A stretch of DNA of 17,500 nucleotides from Symbiodinium natans (taxonomy: Eukaryota; Sar; Dinophyceae; Suessiales; Symbiodiniaceae), in contig CAJNDS010000229.1 in assembly GCA_905221605.1 (NCBI GenBank), forward strand, positions 53,542-71,041, given 5' to 3'. This document shows positions 8,180-16,214 of the stretch, one piece after another. A model generated the notes under the pieces. The model was not told the DNA's origin and did no database searches. It was given only the letters and a program-made list of their open reading frames with translations. Position 1 is the stretch's first letter. Each line of letters begins with the position of its first letter. The translations under genes were made by a program, and so were the position numbers.

Positions 8180-9080
8180 GCAGCAGGGCTTTGGTTCGGG
8201 GTTGAGCTGGGTACAGTAGTAGTATTGCAGCACCGGATGCTGCCTTTCTGGCTCTGTGCAGCAATCTCGTCATTCAATGTTTACTTGGCACTCTCCCCTG
8301 GCCTCCTGTTGCTGTCGCTCTTCGTCCAGGGCACACACAAACGGCGGGCTCAATTTCACATGGCCATCATGCACAACATGGGTTAGGTGCTGCAAGCAAG
8401 CTCCAAAACCAAAACCTTCCAAACGAGGCATCCCAAAGACTCTTTAAGCACAACATGCATGATCCGTAGTGAGCTCGACCCTGCGCTTCCGCAAGCTTGG
8501 GATGCTGGCCTTCTGCCCTTAAGAAAACATATGCTCGCGCCGAGCCCGGGATCCTGGCAAGATTCACACTCGGTTGAGCCGCCAATGCCGATCTTCTTGC
8601 CCCGTGGGCACTGCTCACACCTGCCAAATCTAAATTCTAACTCAGCTTCTCGACGGGCCCAACCAATGAACAGCGGGAGGCCTAGATCTGAAGGTGGGCT
8701 AACATGATGATCGATGCTCCAAAGTGACAGAGCGCACTGGAAATCGCTTGTTGAGTGAACGTTCGAACTTCTCATCTATTCATGGCAACAAGTACTGGGT
8801 AACACAAGAATATTGGCCAGACAACGGCTCTTAATGGTTTCATTCTGGAGGCTCCGTTCGAAAAGTACGGGGTTGACTCGATTAGGAGGTGAAATCGAAC
8901 TGTTTCCTGAACCTGCATGTCATGGCACAGATGAGCAAGTACACAAGGGAGTACAGCCACAAACAAGGGATGCTACCGAATGCTTGCGAGTTGTTGATTT
9001 GAGGCTGTATTTGTGAATTTGGGCTGTGTGCAAAGTTGGAGCTCAAAAGCATGTCTTGGGAGCACATGATTCCAAACGAA
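8180..9080. other. No supported gene
   Basis: Several frames of 60-130 codons overlap on both strands (for example minus 8383-8775 and minus 8882-9214). None has recognised motifs or a convincing codon pattern. Confidence 0.4.
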
Positions 9081-9084
9081 ATCA

Positions 9085-9372
9085 GTGCATTGTTTGCAGA
9101 GTGCAACAACGCTTGCACTTTTACAGGATTTGCACAAAATGAAGACGTTGATTGAACAAGAACAATTGGGGGGTCAAAGCTTTTATATGTATACAGAGAG
9201 TTTGTGGTTAGCATTTGCTTGGCCGGAGCTGGGCTTCAAGCTTCGTCCTGCGCTGGTGGCTGGGCTTCTTGAACCGCTGCGCGGTGTGGAGTCTGATCCT
9301 CGTGTCCTTCTCGCCTGCCACTGCTGCCTTTTGCTGCGGTGGTCTACGCAAGTGCTGCTGGACAGCCTGTGA
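9085..9372 (+). CDS. Weak candidate exon, leucine-rich
   Basis: The last 55 codons of this frame read as a plausible helical protein (FKLRPALVAGLLEPLRG, then DPRVLLACHCCLLLRW), reminiscent of alpha-solenoid helices, though no repeat family can be named. The frame ends at TGA 9370. A second + frame over 9215-9442 has a hydrophobic, Cys-rich translation with a possible membrane segment (AVWSLILVSFSP). The two compete, and neither has clear splice sites. Confidence 0.22.
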   Translation: MHCLQSATTLALLQDLHKMKTLIEQEQLGGQSFYMYTESLWLAFAWPELGFKLRPALVAGLLEPLRGVESDPRVLLACHCCLLLRWSTQVLLDSL

Positions 9373-9442
9373 TGCTGAATGGTCTGCTTCTGCAAAACAG
9401 TTGTGTCTTCTCTCTTGTTTTGTGGTGGCTCACAAGAGGTGA

Positions 9443-9977
9443 TGTAACCCAGAAACGAATGAGACGATGTTGTGAATGCCTTCCCCCTTTTCCCAACCTT
9501 GCTCACCACACCCCGCCGCCTGAGACAAAATCTGACATGGGGGAGCCAGCCAGCCTATGGCTCCCACATCTCCTTGGGAGGCCACCCGCGCAGTCCGCTT
9601 CCATGAGGCTTGAGGCCCATTGGTGGGGAAAACTCCTTCCTCCTTCGTGACTCTGGGTAGCTCCCACTTGGCACCAAACGCCGCGGCACGGGCAATTTGA
9701 AATCTTCATACTTCCAAAAAAACACAGGAAACTTCAAAGACAATCTCGTTGTCATTGGTTCTTACAGAAGGTTTTGAACAGCTGACACTGCAAGCCGAGA
9801 ATGTCCATGGGCCCGCCGGCTGCCAAGGTGGCCCAAGCGTCTACAATCATGATGAGAACTAATGAGGGGAGATAGCGGTGGACGGTGGACACACAACTAC
9901 ATGGGTGAGAAAGCGCTTCGTGTGATAACCACGCGTGAACAGGAACTCGGAATCCAGGCTGCAGAAGTTCAACACAT
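9443..9977. other. No supported gene
   Basis: Short frames only. No repeat, RNA structure or splice-site cluster stands out. Confidence 0.45.
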
Positions 9978-10274
9978 TCACAACCTTTCGCTCACGAAAT
10001 CGTGTTTCGGCCTGTAGGTCTGCAGATTGCTCCATCCATCTCCGCTGAAGAGCCGAACACCGCTTGAGAAGCGGCCTCCGCGTTCGAGAAGAGATTCAAC
10101 GTGCCAAGGTCTTGCAAGTAGGATTTTACATGTGGCCTCCATGGGCATAGGCTCATGGACTATCTCAAGATGCACGTAAAAGTTCAAGCGCTTGCAGAAG
10201 TCGATGGGCCATGAAATCCACAACTCAAGAGAGTTTATTCTACCAACGCAGCTGTCGCATTGAAGCTGAAGCAC
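9978..10274 (-). CDS. Weak candidate exon, 98 codons, unrecognised
   Basis: The minus frame has ordinary protein composition: a Trp/Phe/Leu-containing first half (WISWPIDFCKRLNFYVHLEI) and a more charged second half ending in YRPKHDFVSERL before TGA. Codon statistics are neutral (about half purine-first), so only the appearance of the translation supports it. It could be an internal exon read into a stop. Confidence 0.22.
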   Translation of the reverse strand: MLQLQCDSCVGRINSLELWISWPIDFCKRLNFYVHLEIVHEPMPMEATCKILLARPWHVESLLERGGRFSSGVRLFSGDGWSNLQTYRPKHDFVSERL

Positions 10275-11290
10275 ATTGCCAAGAAAGGCTTCTAGCAGCT
10301 GCTGTTCCAGTCACGCGCTGTGCTGATGTGTGATTGGATGTGACGCGGGGGCTGTGGCTGGGACTCAAGCCTTCGGACGAGGCATTCATCATGCGTGAAC
10401 TTTCTTGCGCCACCATTCACAATTGCAAAAGCCTGGCGGGCACCATTGGCAGAAGGCGGCGTCCTGATTCAAGGTGATTCAGGATGTGCGCTGATGATGT
10501 CCGAATGATCCAACCTCAGCATCAACACCTAGAATCACCTAGACCTAGTCAAAGTCCAATGTCGAGCTGCCATGCTTAGTGCCCCGGTCTGCGAGCAGCC
10601 CGGTGACCAGAAGGCATGAACTCAGCAGAAGTCAGAATCTGGCAGAAGCAGTTCCCGACAATTCACCCCTAGTTGCCCCCCCACAAATCATTCGCACCCC
10701 CCCCCTTCATCCACCCATACTTAGTGCAGATACTCGCCCACATTAACCCCCTGGCTCTCCTCCAAAGTCTCAGGGTCAAAGCCGCCTGAGGCGGTCCGGA
10801 CGCCTTCCAGGCAAAGAGTTCGGAGTCAAGAGTGGTATACTGAGTATACTGTGGGTGCAACTGCGTTGCGTTTTTTGTACGTCCTTTTGCAAACCTCGTC
10901 CCCGCTCTTTTAGGAAACAGTGCGGCCATCGAGATTCTGCCTGTGCCAGGTGCACATTTGACTGGAGAAGGGAGCCAGCCCTTCACTTTGTCGATGTTGT
11001 CCTGCGACAGGCCGAAATTAAACCACATGCACCCACCCCGACATCATAGGACACACAGAAATCTCTCAGAGCACCCTTGGTTCCATGGTCCATGGTTTGG
11101 AGGCTTCCTCACGCAATCCCAACAGCACGAACATAGTGTGGTGTGTTGTAGCCCCTCAGTGCCTTCACCCAATCACAGGCTGCGTCGTAGTAAGCATCAC
11201 TGCTCCCAGCCCTTGCATACAATCGCGAGCTTCAAGGAAGCTCTTTAGGGTGCATTTGGACATCCAAGGCCTTACCGTACAGCTTTCAGC
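10275..11290. other. No supported gene; C runs and one palindrome
   Basis: Runs of seven or more C occur near 10675-10682 and 10697-10706. A perfect inverted repeat, GTATACT-G-AGTATAC, lies at 10835-10849. The open frames here overlap on both strands and are not convincing. Confidence 0.45.
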
Positions 11291-11528
11291 ATGCGTTGTG
11301 CAGAGAGGGGTACATCCTCCCTCGAAAACGTAAAACCTAAAGAGTCACATCACAATGACCCCCCGCCCCTGGGCGCCGTGCCAACACGGGCAGAGAACCA
11401 ATGCGCAGGCGCAAGCAGAGCAAGACATCCCATGACAAGTCCCTGTGTCCGTGACTTGCGCCACGTTCCCGAATGTCCTTTCGGCAGGAACTCCTTGAAC
11501 CCTCAATTCTGCCGGCGGGAGACGCGTT
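11291..11528 (+). CDS. Possible upstream exon ending at GTAAGA donor
   Basis: This frame runs from ATG 11291. From about 11355 it has more than half purine-first codons (for example GGC GCC GTG, GCA GAG AAC, GCA GGC GCA AGC). It reaches a consensus-like donor CGTT|GTAAGAG at 11529 with one base left over. Possible acceptors lie at 11600 (CCTCAG) and 11618 (TTGCAG). Either puts the downstream sequence into the same frame, which reads KIGFVSNASGQRPGFGSTLA and stops near 11718. Joining it to the split gene that follows would need an unseen or non-GT donor before 11820, so it is left as a separate candidate. The translation has several Cys and Arg and is not recognised. Confidence 0.27.
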
Positions 11529-11853
11529 GTAAGAGAGGAGACTGGCCATGAGCAGTTCAATTTCGGATGGGAGCATGTCAACGGACCGAACCGTCCTCAG
11601 GCCCATTGTGGCTTGCAGGCTGCTCTTGCAAAATTGGCTTTGTTTCCAACGCTTCGGGACAGCGCCCTGGCTTTGGCAGCACACTTGCCATGCATTCCCG
11701 AACCCAGGCCCTGAACGACTTATGAAGCAGGCAGCTCGAAGATTGGATCGTAGTTCTGTCTGACGAAAGGAGACACATATGACCTGAATCATTCGACTGC
11801 AATCTGACGCTGGCTGCAGGGAATTGGGCCGACCCTCGCATGAACCCTTTGCA

Positions 11854-12804
11854 ATGCAGCAGCGCAGCGTGCTTGTCATTGTCTCAACTGTCTGTATTGA
11901 CCACCAATTTCCAACAGTCGCTGAGTGGCGCAATGTCAGTGTTGGGATAGGTGCCGGTGAAGATGCCACGGTTCCAGGCCACGTTGTTGCCTGGCTTCGT
12001 TTTGTGTACGGGCTGGCTCCAACTGAGCTTATGCAGAGCGAGCTGTCAATTCCGAACAGAAACGGCGCCATCGTGTAAGCGGTGAGAGAGCCACAAGCTT
12101 TAAAAACCCAAGCCCTTCTTGTCGAAGATCCTGGGCTCGAATCCCCGTCCTGCTCTCCCATTTGGAACGCTTTGTCCGCTACAACAAAGAATTTGCATCA
12201 AATTCATTGGACAAACTCCTCTCGACAGCATGATTTCTTTTTTGTTTACCTCTTCTTTCTCTCTCTTCCTTCCTTCCAGCGCCCATGGGCCCCCCTCTAG
12301 AAGAGGGGGACCACCCGATGGCGAGTGTCCAACCGAGTCTGCTTGTGAGACACCCCCACATTCCCTGTGTTTTTTCTCGCTCTCGCTCTCACTCTCGCTC
12401 TCGCTCTGTCTCTCTCTCTCTCTTTTGCTTTGCTTTGCTTAGGGGCATAGGGACGGACCCTGCGCCGAGGCGCGCCCCGCTTCCGCGTTACGTGAAACTT
12501 CAGTGTTGTCTGTGGCCGCCCTGTTGGCGGCCGCGCGGTGCGCCGCCTTAGTGAGTCCTTAGCGCTCCTCTCTCTCTCTTTCTCTCTCTTTCTCTTCTTC
12601 GTCTTCTACCCAGTGAAGATGTCTCCCCGAAAGGAGACACCAGCCACGACGGCCCGCTGCTCTGTCCACGAGTCCGGGGCTGTGTTTACCCCACGGGGAT
12701 ACAAGTTGTTTTCACTCTTTTTCACTCTTTCTCTCTCTTTTCCTCTCTTTCTCTGTCGGTGACTGTGTCTGGATCTCGGTGAGTTGAAGCCCGCTACCAT
12801 GTGA
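11854..12804 (+). CDS. Predicted five-exon gene with C/T-tract introns, 165 aa, unrecognised
   Basis: Model: exons 11854-12074, 12280-12344, 12451-12550, 12614-12704 and 12784-12804 (TGA). They sum to 498 bases, exactly 166 codons, and every junction phase matches. Donors are GTAAGC, GTGAGA, GTGAGT and the weaker GTTGTT; acceptors end CCAG, ATAG, CCAG and TGAG. Each intron carries a pyrimidine tract, and the third intron is only 63 bases. Exon 1 codons are about 62 percent purine-first and 45 percent RNY, well above the antisense frame over the same bases (about 21 percent RNY). The protein starts with a short hydrophobic patch (SVLVIVSTV), then a folded-looking part (VGIGAGEDATVPGHVVAWLR), a Gly/Pro/Arg linker, a Cys/Trp/Pro segment (CCLWPPCW) and a short tail. 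No family is recognised. The frame is open upstream to 11788 through a good acceptor (GGCTGCAG|G) at 11819, so exon 1 may be internal. The exon 2-3 junction and the last intron are the least certain. Confidence 0.42.
12075..12279 (+). other. Predicted intron 1 with tRNA-like B-box word
   Basis: It begins GTAAGC and ends with a C/T tract and TTCCTTCCAG. Inside, GGGCTCGAATCCCC at 12133-12146 is one change from the Pol III B-box GGTTCGAATCC and can form four of five T-stem pairs. A T6-T7 run lies near 12237-12243. An acceptor-like pairing with 12078-12084 is possible, but the anticodon arm does not form. This may be the relic of a tRNA or of a tRNA-derived SINE. Confidence 0.3.
12234..12279 (+). 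promoter_or_regulatory. Pyrimidine tract A ending in CAG
   Basis: A C/T-rich tract with repeated CTTC and TTCC words runs into TTCCTTCCAG, a strong-looking 3' splice site. It is the first of four such tracts in 520 bases. Confidence 0.5.
12281..12309 (+). other. Palindrome and perfect 8-bp hairpin after tract A
   Basis: GCCCATGGGC at 12281-12290 is a perfect palindrome. It is followed by the stem CCCCCTCT (12291-12298), loop AGA, and AGAGGGGG (12302-12309). The hairpin lies in predicted exon 2. Confidence 0.85.
12369..12442 (+). promoter_or_regulatory. Pyrimidine tract B, (CTCG CT)n/(CT)n, ending in TTAG
   Basis: More than 70 bases of T run, then CTCGCT repeats, then CT repeats, then TTTGC repeats, ending TTAG at 12439-12442. 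A second AG follows at 12449-12450 and suits the reading frame better. It is both a microsatellite and a likely 3' splice region. Confidence 0.5.
12514..12532 (+). other. Perfect 7-bp hairpin between tracts B and C
   Basis: Stem GGCCGCC (12514-12520), loop CTGTT, stem GGCGGCC (12526-12532). The stem is almost entirely G:C, so it should be very stable in RNA. It lies within predicted exon 3. Confidence 0.85.
12551..12613 (+). other. Predicted 63-base intron 3 (GTGAGT...CCCAG)
   Basis: A consensus donor GTGAGT at 12551 is followed at once by a CT-repeat tract (12563-12610) and CTACCCAG at 12606-12613. Removing it joins CCT TA with T GAA and keeps the frame open for 30 more codons. This is the best single splice-site pair in the window. 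Confidence 0.5.
12620..12639 (+). other. Perfect 7-bp hairpin between tracts C and D
   Basis: Stem TGTCTCC (12620-12626), loop CCGAAA, stem GGAGACA (12633-12639), a few bases inside predicted exon 4. It is the third stable hairpin in three successive inter-tract segments. Confidence 0.85.
12707..12757 (+). promoter_or_regulatory. Pyrimidine tract D
   Basis: TTTTCACTCTTT-type words lead into CT repeats. Unlike tracts A-C it is not directly followed by AG; the first AG is at 12782-12783. A GTGAGT donor-like word lies at 12779-12784. The stretch 12705-12778 has no stop in the gene's frame and could therefore be retained as coding instead of being an intron. Confidence 0.45.
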
Positions 12805-13310
12805 GATTCTACTTTACTACAACGCTTGAAAGCCGACCCTTAGGCTAGATGTCCTGCAGAGTACTTAGTGGGTGGAATTACATCTTTGTCGTACAGCTGA
12901 TTGCTCAGGGAGTCTACCGAGTCTACCGTTTGCTGGTGCAACGAGAAAGCCTGTTATATCTCCGGAAACGCATTTGAGGCATGTGACTGGCTGGCCAAAC
13001 GATTCGTCGCGCTCCCATGTCCGCAAACTCCTGGAGATGCTCGGCAGTGTTCAGGGCGCGGGCTGTTGTCATGCAAACTTGGCTCTTCAGCAAACCCAGG
13101 AAGGGCCCAGCCCGCATATTTGGCTCTAAGACGCCCAATCCACAACATTCAGACCATCCTGATCCCAGATGAACAATTCTTCCTCCTTATACAGCTAGCG
13201 CCGCTCAAGTACAAAAGTACGAAAAAGACAAACACTCGATTGAGTCGTTGAGTTTCCCTTCTACACTACACCCAATGCTCAAGAACTGAACAAATATATA
13301 GACAAGGAAT
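12805..13310. other. No supported gene
   Basis: This stretch follows the predicted stop of the split gene. Overlapping frames on both strands lack motifs. No canonical AATAAA was noted just after 12804. Confidence 0.4.
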
Positions 13311-13580
13311 TTGCCAGAATCTGAATTTTCACCTCAAGGCGAGCTCAATGTAGGGAAAGAGGACTACCCTCCTGCGCAGGAGACCACCAGTAGGCCGCCA
13401 CTCGATGGGTACGGGGCAGCGTCACCTGGGCCCCAAATCGGCCCCCATCCTCCCCAGCCCTCAGTTCCGAGGCCAAAACAGAACTCAGGCCCGAACATAT
13501 CCAGTCCAGGTGGTTTCAGCAAATGCCATTGCCTGAGGCGGAAATATGAGGCCTTGAGAGCCCCAGGCTACGGGACTTGA
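13311..13580 (+). CDS. Weak candidate, Pro/Ser/Gly-rich frame
   Basis: The frame of 89 codons has a Pro/Gln-rich middle (PQIGPHPPQPSVPRPKQ) and no recognised motif. It looks like a disordered linker or chance. A GGTTTCAG acceptor-like word occurs near 13511-13518. A minus frame (13485-13985) overlaps it. Confidence 0.15.
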   Translation: MPESEFSPQGELNVGKEDYPPAQETTSRPPLDGYGAASPGPQIGPHPPQPSVPRPKQNSGPNISSPGGFSKCHCLRRKYEALRAPGYGT

Positions 13581-13750
13581 AGCAAAATTGCGCAGTGAGG
13601 ATGATTCAACACGTGATCCGAAGATGGGGGGGTCTGTAGGGGATTGAAATCTCAGTGTGCCAGCCCGTGGCAACTTTCCAGCTAGATGTGAGTGAATGGT
13701 GTGTGCATGAGACCAGTGCAAACATCCTCTCCAGCACGAACTCTGCCGTC

Positions 13751-13963
13751 TCAACTTTCTGTCTTGGAGCTCATTGGATGCGTATGCCAATCTCTGGCCC
13801 TTGAAACAGTCTGAGCTGCCATGTTGTATGCGAAGATTCTTTGCAAGGCCGGGTCCTTGGCATGGCTGCACAAATTGCATCGAACCGATTTTAAAAAAAA
13901 CAGTGCAGTCCCCATGGGTTGACAACTGAATAATCTCACGCAGCCTTTCTGAAGCTTTAACAT
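13751..13963 (-). CDS. Weak candidate minus-strand exon with CxxC
   Basis: The coding-like part is about 13751-13900 and contains CNLCSHAKDPALQRIFAYNM, with about 57 percent purine-first codons. On this strand it is preceded by a T run and TTTGTGCAG, an acceptor-like context. The family is not recognised. A single CxxC is too little for a zinc-finger call. It may belong with the minus-strand candidates at 14448-15121. Confidence 0.25.
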   Translation of the reverse strand: MLKLQKGCVRLFSCQPMGTALFFLKSVRCNLCSHAKDPALQRIFAYNMAAQTVSRARDWHTHPMSSKTES

Positions 13964-13985
13964 GCAGAGGGCGTGACGGAGCCAC

Positions 13986-14447
13986 CCCGGCCTATTCTTA
14001 AGTTTTAGGGAACCGTGAACTGAAGTGATGACCTGGCTGCCTGGAATTCATGAAAGCCCTGTCCCCTAGAAACCTCATCCGTCTGAGCCCTGAAACCCAT
14101 CATCCCATTGCAACACTACAAACCTTTCAAACGTCCAAGCGATTAAGTCCAGCACAGTCCGGCACAACTTGTTTCCAAAGGGGGTACGTGAAAGACGGGC
14201 ATCGCAAACATGAAGCTGAGTCCGGAGTAAACACCAGGCGAGGAATTATTGTTTATTTTCTACTCGTTTTCGCATTTTGTACGAGGACTGAAAACTCGAA
14301 AGCGTCGACCGACATTAGCTGTGAAAGCTTCCGTATTCGCAGAACTCTGCATGCTCATGCGCGCAAGAGATGCGGTTTGCCACACCAATGTCTAGAACCC
14401 TGCTGCTAGCCAGCTCCTACTTCTCAGGGCGGTGCAATGGAACAAAC
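13986..14447. other. No supported gene
   Basis: A + frame of 119 codons (14050-14409) has a hydrophobic middle (IIVYFLLVFAFC) but no family resemblance. It may be chance. Nothing else was noted. Confidence 0.4.
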
Positions 14448-14705
14448 CTAAGATATTCTTGGAAAGAAGAGCCTCACTGAGCCCCACGTGGACTTTGCCA
14501 AGGTTGCAGGTGTGTGTAACCCGGGGGTGCAGTGGAAAAGGACCAGCGCAGGTGGCAGAAAATGCATGACGCCTTCGCCAAGTTCGCCTATATCCCATAT
14601 ACGTGCAAGCTTCGTGCGTGCCTCGCACATAGGACATTGCTGGTCCAAATCATTCATGTCCAAGGTTCCATCAGCCATCCACTGGTCGTCAGAAAAGGCA
14701 CACAA
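14448..14705 (-). CDS. Candidate minus-strand exon with CPMC motif
   Basis: About 14550-14705 reads as an acidic, well-composed protein: DDQWMADGTLDMNDLDQQ, then CPMC, then ARTKLARIWDIGELGEG. Some 65 percent of its codons are purine-first. No family is recognised. The frame probably enters intron or untranslated sequence below about 14550, where composition changes. It overlaps the end of the next upstream minus frame, so an intron between them would be needed. Confidence 0.28.
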   Translation of the reverse strand: MCAFSDDQWMADGTLDMNDLDQQCPMCEARTKLARIWDIGELGEGVMHFLPPALVLFHCTPGLHTPATLAKSTWGSVRLFFPRIS

Positions 14706-15121
14706 TCATCTGGGTTGAAGCCTGTGCGTGCCCAAACAGCCAAACTCAAGAACTCCGAGTTAGAAGCACAGAACTCAGAAAAGACCAGCATCCAAGTCCA
14801 TCCAAATGCTGAGGACGTTTTTGCCTGAGCCCTGTCCCCAGTTCTCAGAGGGGGCCGCTGGCCTGTTCTCCGACAGCCTGGCCCAAGGACCTCACAAAGC
14901 AAGGTCACGGCTGCTTGAAAGCAACAGGCATCAAAAAGACACATGCGATGAACGACCTCTACAATCACACCGAATGTGGCCTTCATCAGAACCGTTACGT
15001 CTATCCATGGATTCTTGTCAATGCCGCGCGGCCCACTTGTTGTTATAGCAGGTGAACCTTCCGTTGACGATGGCTTCCTGCAAATCTCGAGTGAAGCCCA
15101 GCGCAAGGTCACTGTCAACAC
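14654..15121 (-). CDS. Candidate minus-strand exon, unrecognised
   Basis: The minus frame has 155 codons. The part 15060-14875 is the most gene-like: purine-first codons dominate around GGC ATT GAC AAG AAT, and the translation KATFGVIVEVVHRMCLFDAC looks like a folded core. The remaining part (14870-14654) is Ser/Trp/Phe-rich and could be intron. Neither a start codon nor splice sites could be fixed. The + strand frames here look like shadows. Confidence 0.27.
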   Translation of the reverse strand: MLTVTLRWASLEICRKPSSTEGSPAITTSGPRGIDKNPWIDVTVLMKATFGVIVEVVHRMCLFDACCFQAAVTLLCEVLGPGCRRTGQRPPLRTGDRAQAKTSSAFGWTWMLVFSEFCASNSEFLSLAVWARTGFNPDDCVPFLTTSGWLMEPWT

Positions 15122-15764
15122 CTCGCGACTTGTGCATTTATGCCCCCTGCCTCTGCTCCGGTGCCTGCCAGAAAACGTGCGATTCGGGCTTCTTCGCCCA
15201 GGCGAGAGTTTGTGTCACAGTCGTTGATATCCTGAGAATTTCTTCGCACATCGTCACACTCGTAACCACTCGTAACACACCAGATAACATGCCAACCCCA
15301 GATTCCCCCATTTCCAACTCTCAAATGATCTCAAAACCAAAGCTAAAACTCGGTCTGGACAAGGATCATCAGGGCCAAAGTCGCTGAGTTTGCTGAAATA
15401 TGGCGACGCATCGGTCCACGTTGAATTCCTTGGGCCACTGTCGTGGGGCACTTGAAACGGACCCCCCAATCTTGAGATCCCCGCAACGAGCCCCGAGGCT
15501 TCCGATTGTACACACATTTAAGCATGCCCCCACGTCCACACCCACGCCCACGCCCACGGCTCCAGCCTAAAGTGCTGGAGCTGGTCCAACCCCAAATAAA
15601 GTAGCAAATACCAACTGCGGCAAGAGAGCAGCCCAAAAACCGCAGTCCAAATGAACACAAATCCTGCCTAAAGGCGGAGTGATGGCCCGGGCCCCCTCCC
15701 GTTCGAAAGGTTGTCAGCATCTTGTCCAGGTCCAAGGCACCATGACTTGTAATACGTCAGTGAA
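15122..15764. other. No supported gene; short CCCACG-rich stretch
   Basis: Minus frames over 15254-15735 overlap in two phases without motifs. CCCACG words at about 15529-15560 echo the minisatellite at 1191-1268. Confidence 0.4.
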
Positions 15765-15965
15765 ATGAAATCCTTTGACGCTGGCTGCAGGGAGTGCGGA
15801 AAGACATACCTTGCGATCACGAGTGCAGGAAGTACTATTGGAGATCATGCAAGTGAACTTCGACCTGTTGGGCAACCCTTGCGCTCCATGATGCAGGGAC
15901 TCGGGACGATTCAGCGATGCATTTCCAAGTCATTGAGCAGAGGGACCCCCAAAAAAAACGCATAA
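15765..15965 (+). CDS. Small protein candidate, 66 aa, with CRECGK
   Basis: ATG at 15765 (G at -3) opens a 66-codon frame with about 64 percent purine-first codons, ending TAA at 15963. The N-terminus has DAGCRECGKTY, a CxxCGK of zinc-ribbon type, but no second Cys pair follows (only one later Cys). A canonical zinc site would therefore need another exon or a partner. The C-terminus is basic (SRGTPKKNA). The first codons share an exact 18-base word with 11805-11822, in the same reading frame. Confidence 0.35.
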   Translation: MKSFDAGCRECGKTYLAITSAGSTIGDHASELRPVGQPLRSMMQGLGTIQRCISKSLSRGTPKKNA

Positions 15966-16214
15966 ACACAAAGACTCTCATGGTTTTCCAAAATCCGCCT
16001 TAAAGGGGCCCTTGTATTATCCCCCAATAGTAGGATGTTTGCGCTTGAACAAGCCGATCAATAGCACAAGGGGCCAGAGCCCGTTTCTCAATCAACTGTC
16101 CAAAGCGATATGCACTGCAGCACACGGACAGGCTCAAGCCCTGAGAGTTTACAAAAGTTGCCGTCGTATTCCAGTGGGGGTTATTGAATGGGCTGACAGG
16201 AGCATTTATCTAGG
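15966..16214. other. No well-supported gene
   Basis: A + frame of 75 codons (16012-16239) contains plausible but unrecognised sequence (SKAICTAAHGQAQALRVYKS). It overlaps the next candidate in another phase. Confidence 0.35.

Noticed and set aside
8027-8233. Poly-Ala or Pro/Leu proteins across the GCC/GCT block.
   Set aside because: All frames of the trinucleotide repeat are open, and the flanks give no support for any one of them.
12078-12155. A functional tRNA gene.
   Set aside because: The T-arm is close to consensus, but the D-loop lacks GG, the acceptor has a mismatch and two wobbles, and no anticodon arm forms.
11337-12161. Minus-strand frame of 274 codons, the longest frame without low complexity apart from the retroelement.
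   Set aside because: Over 11860-12074 its RNY content is about 21 percent against about 45 percent for the + frame. The + frame also ends at a good donor and continues in phase. The minus frame is best read as an antisense shadow.
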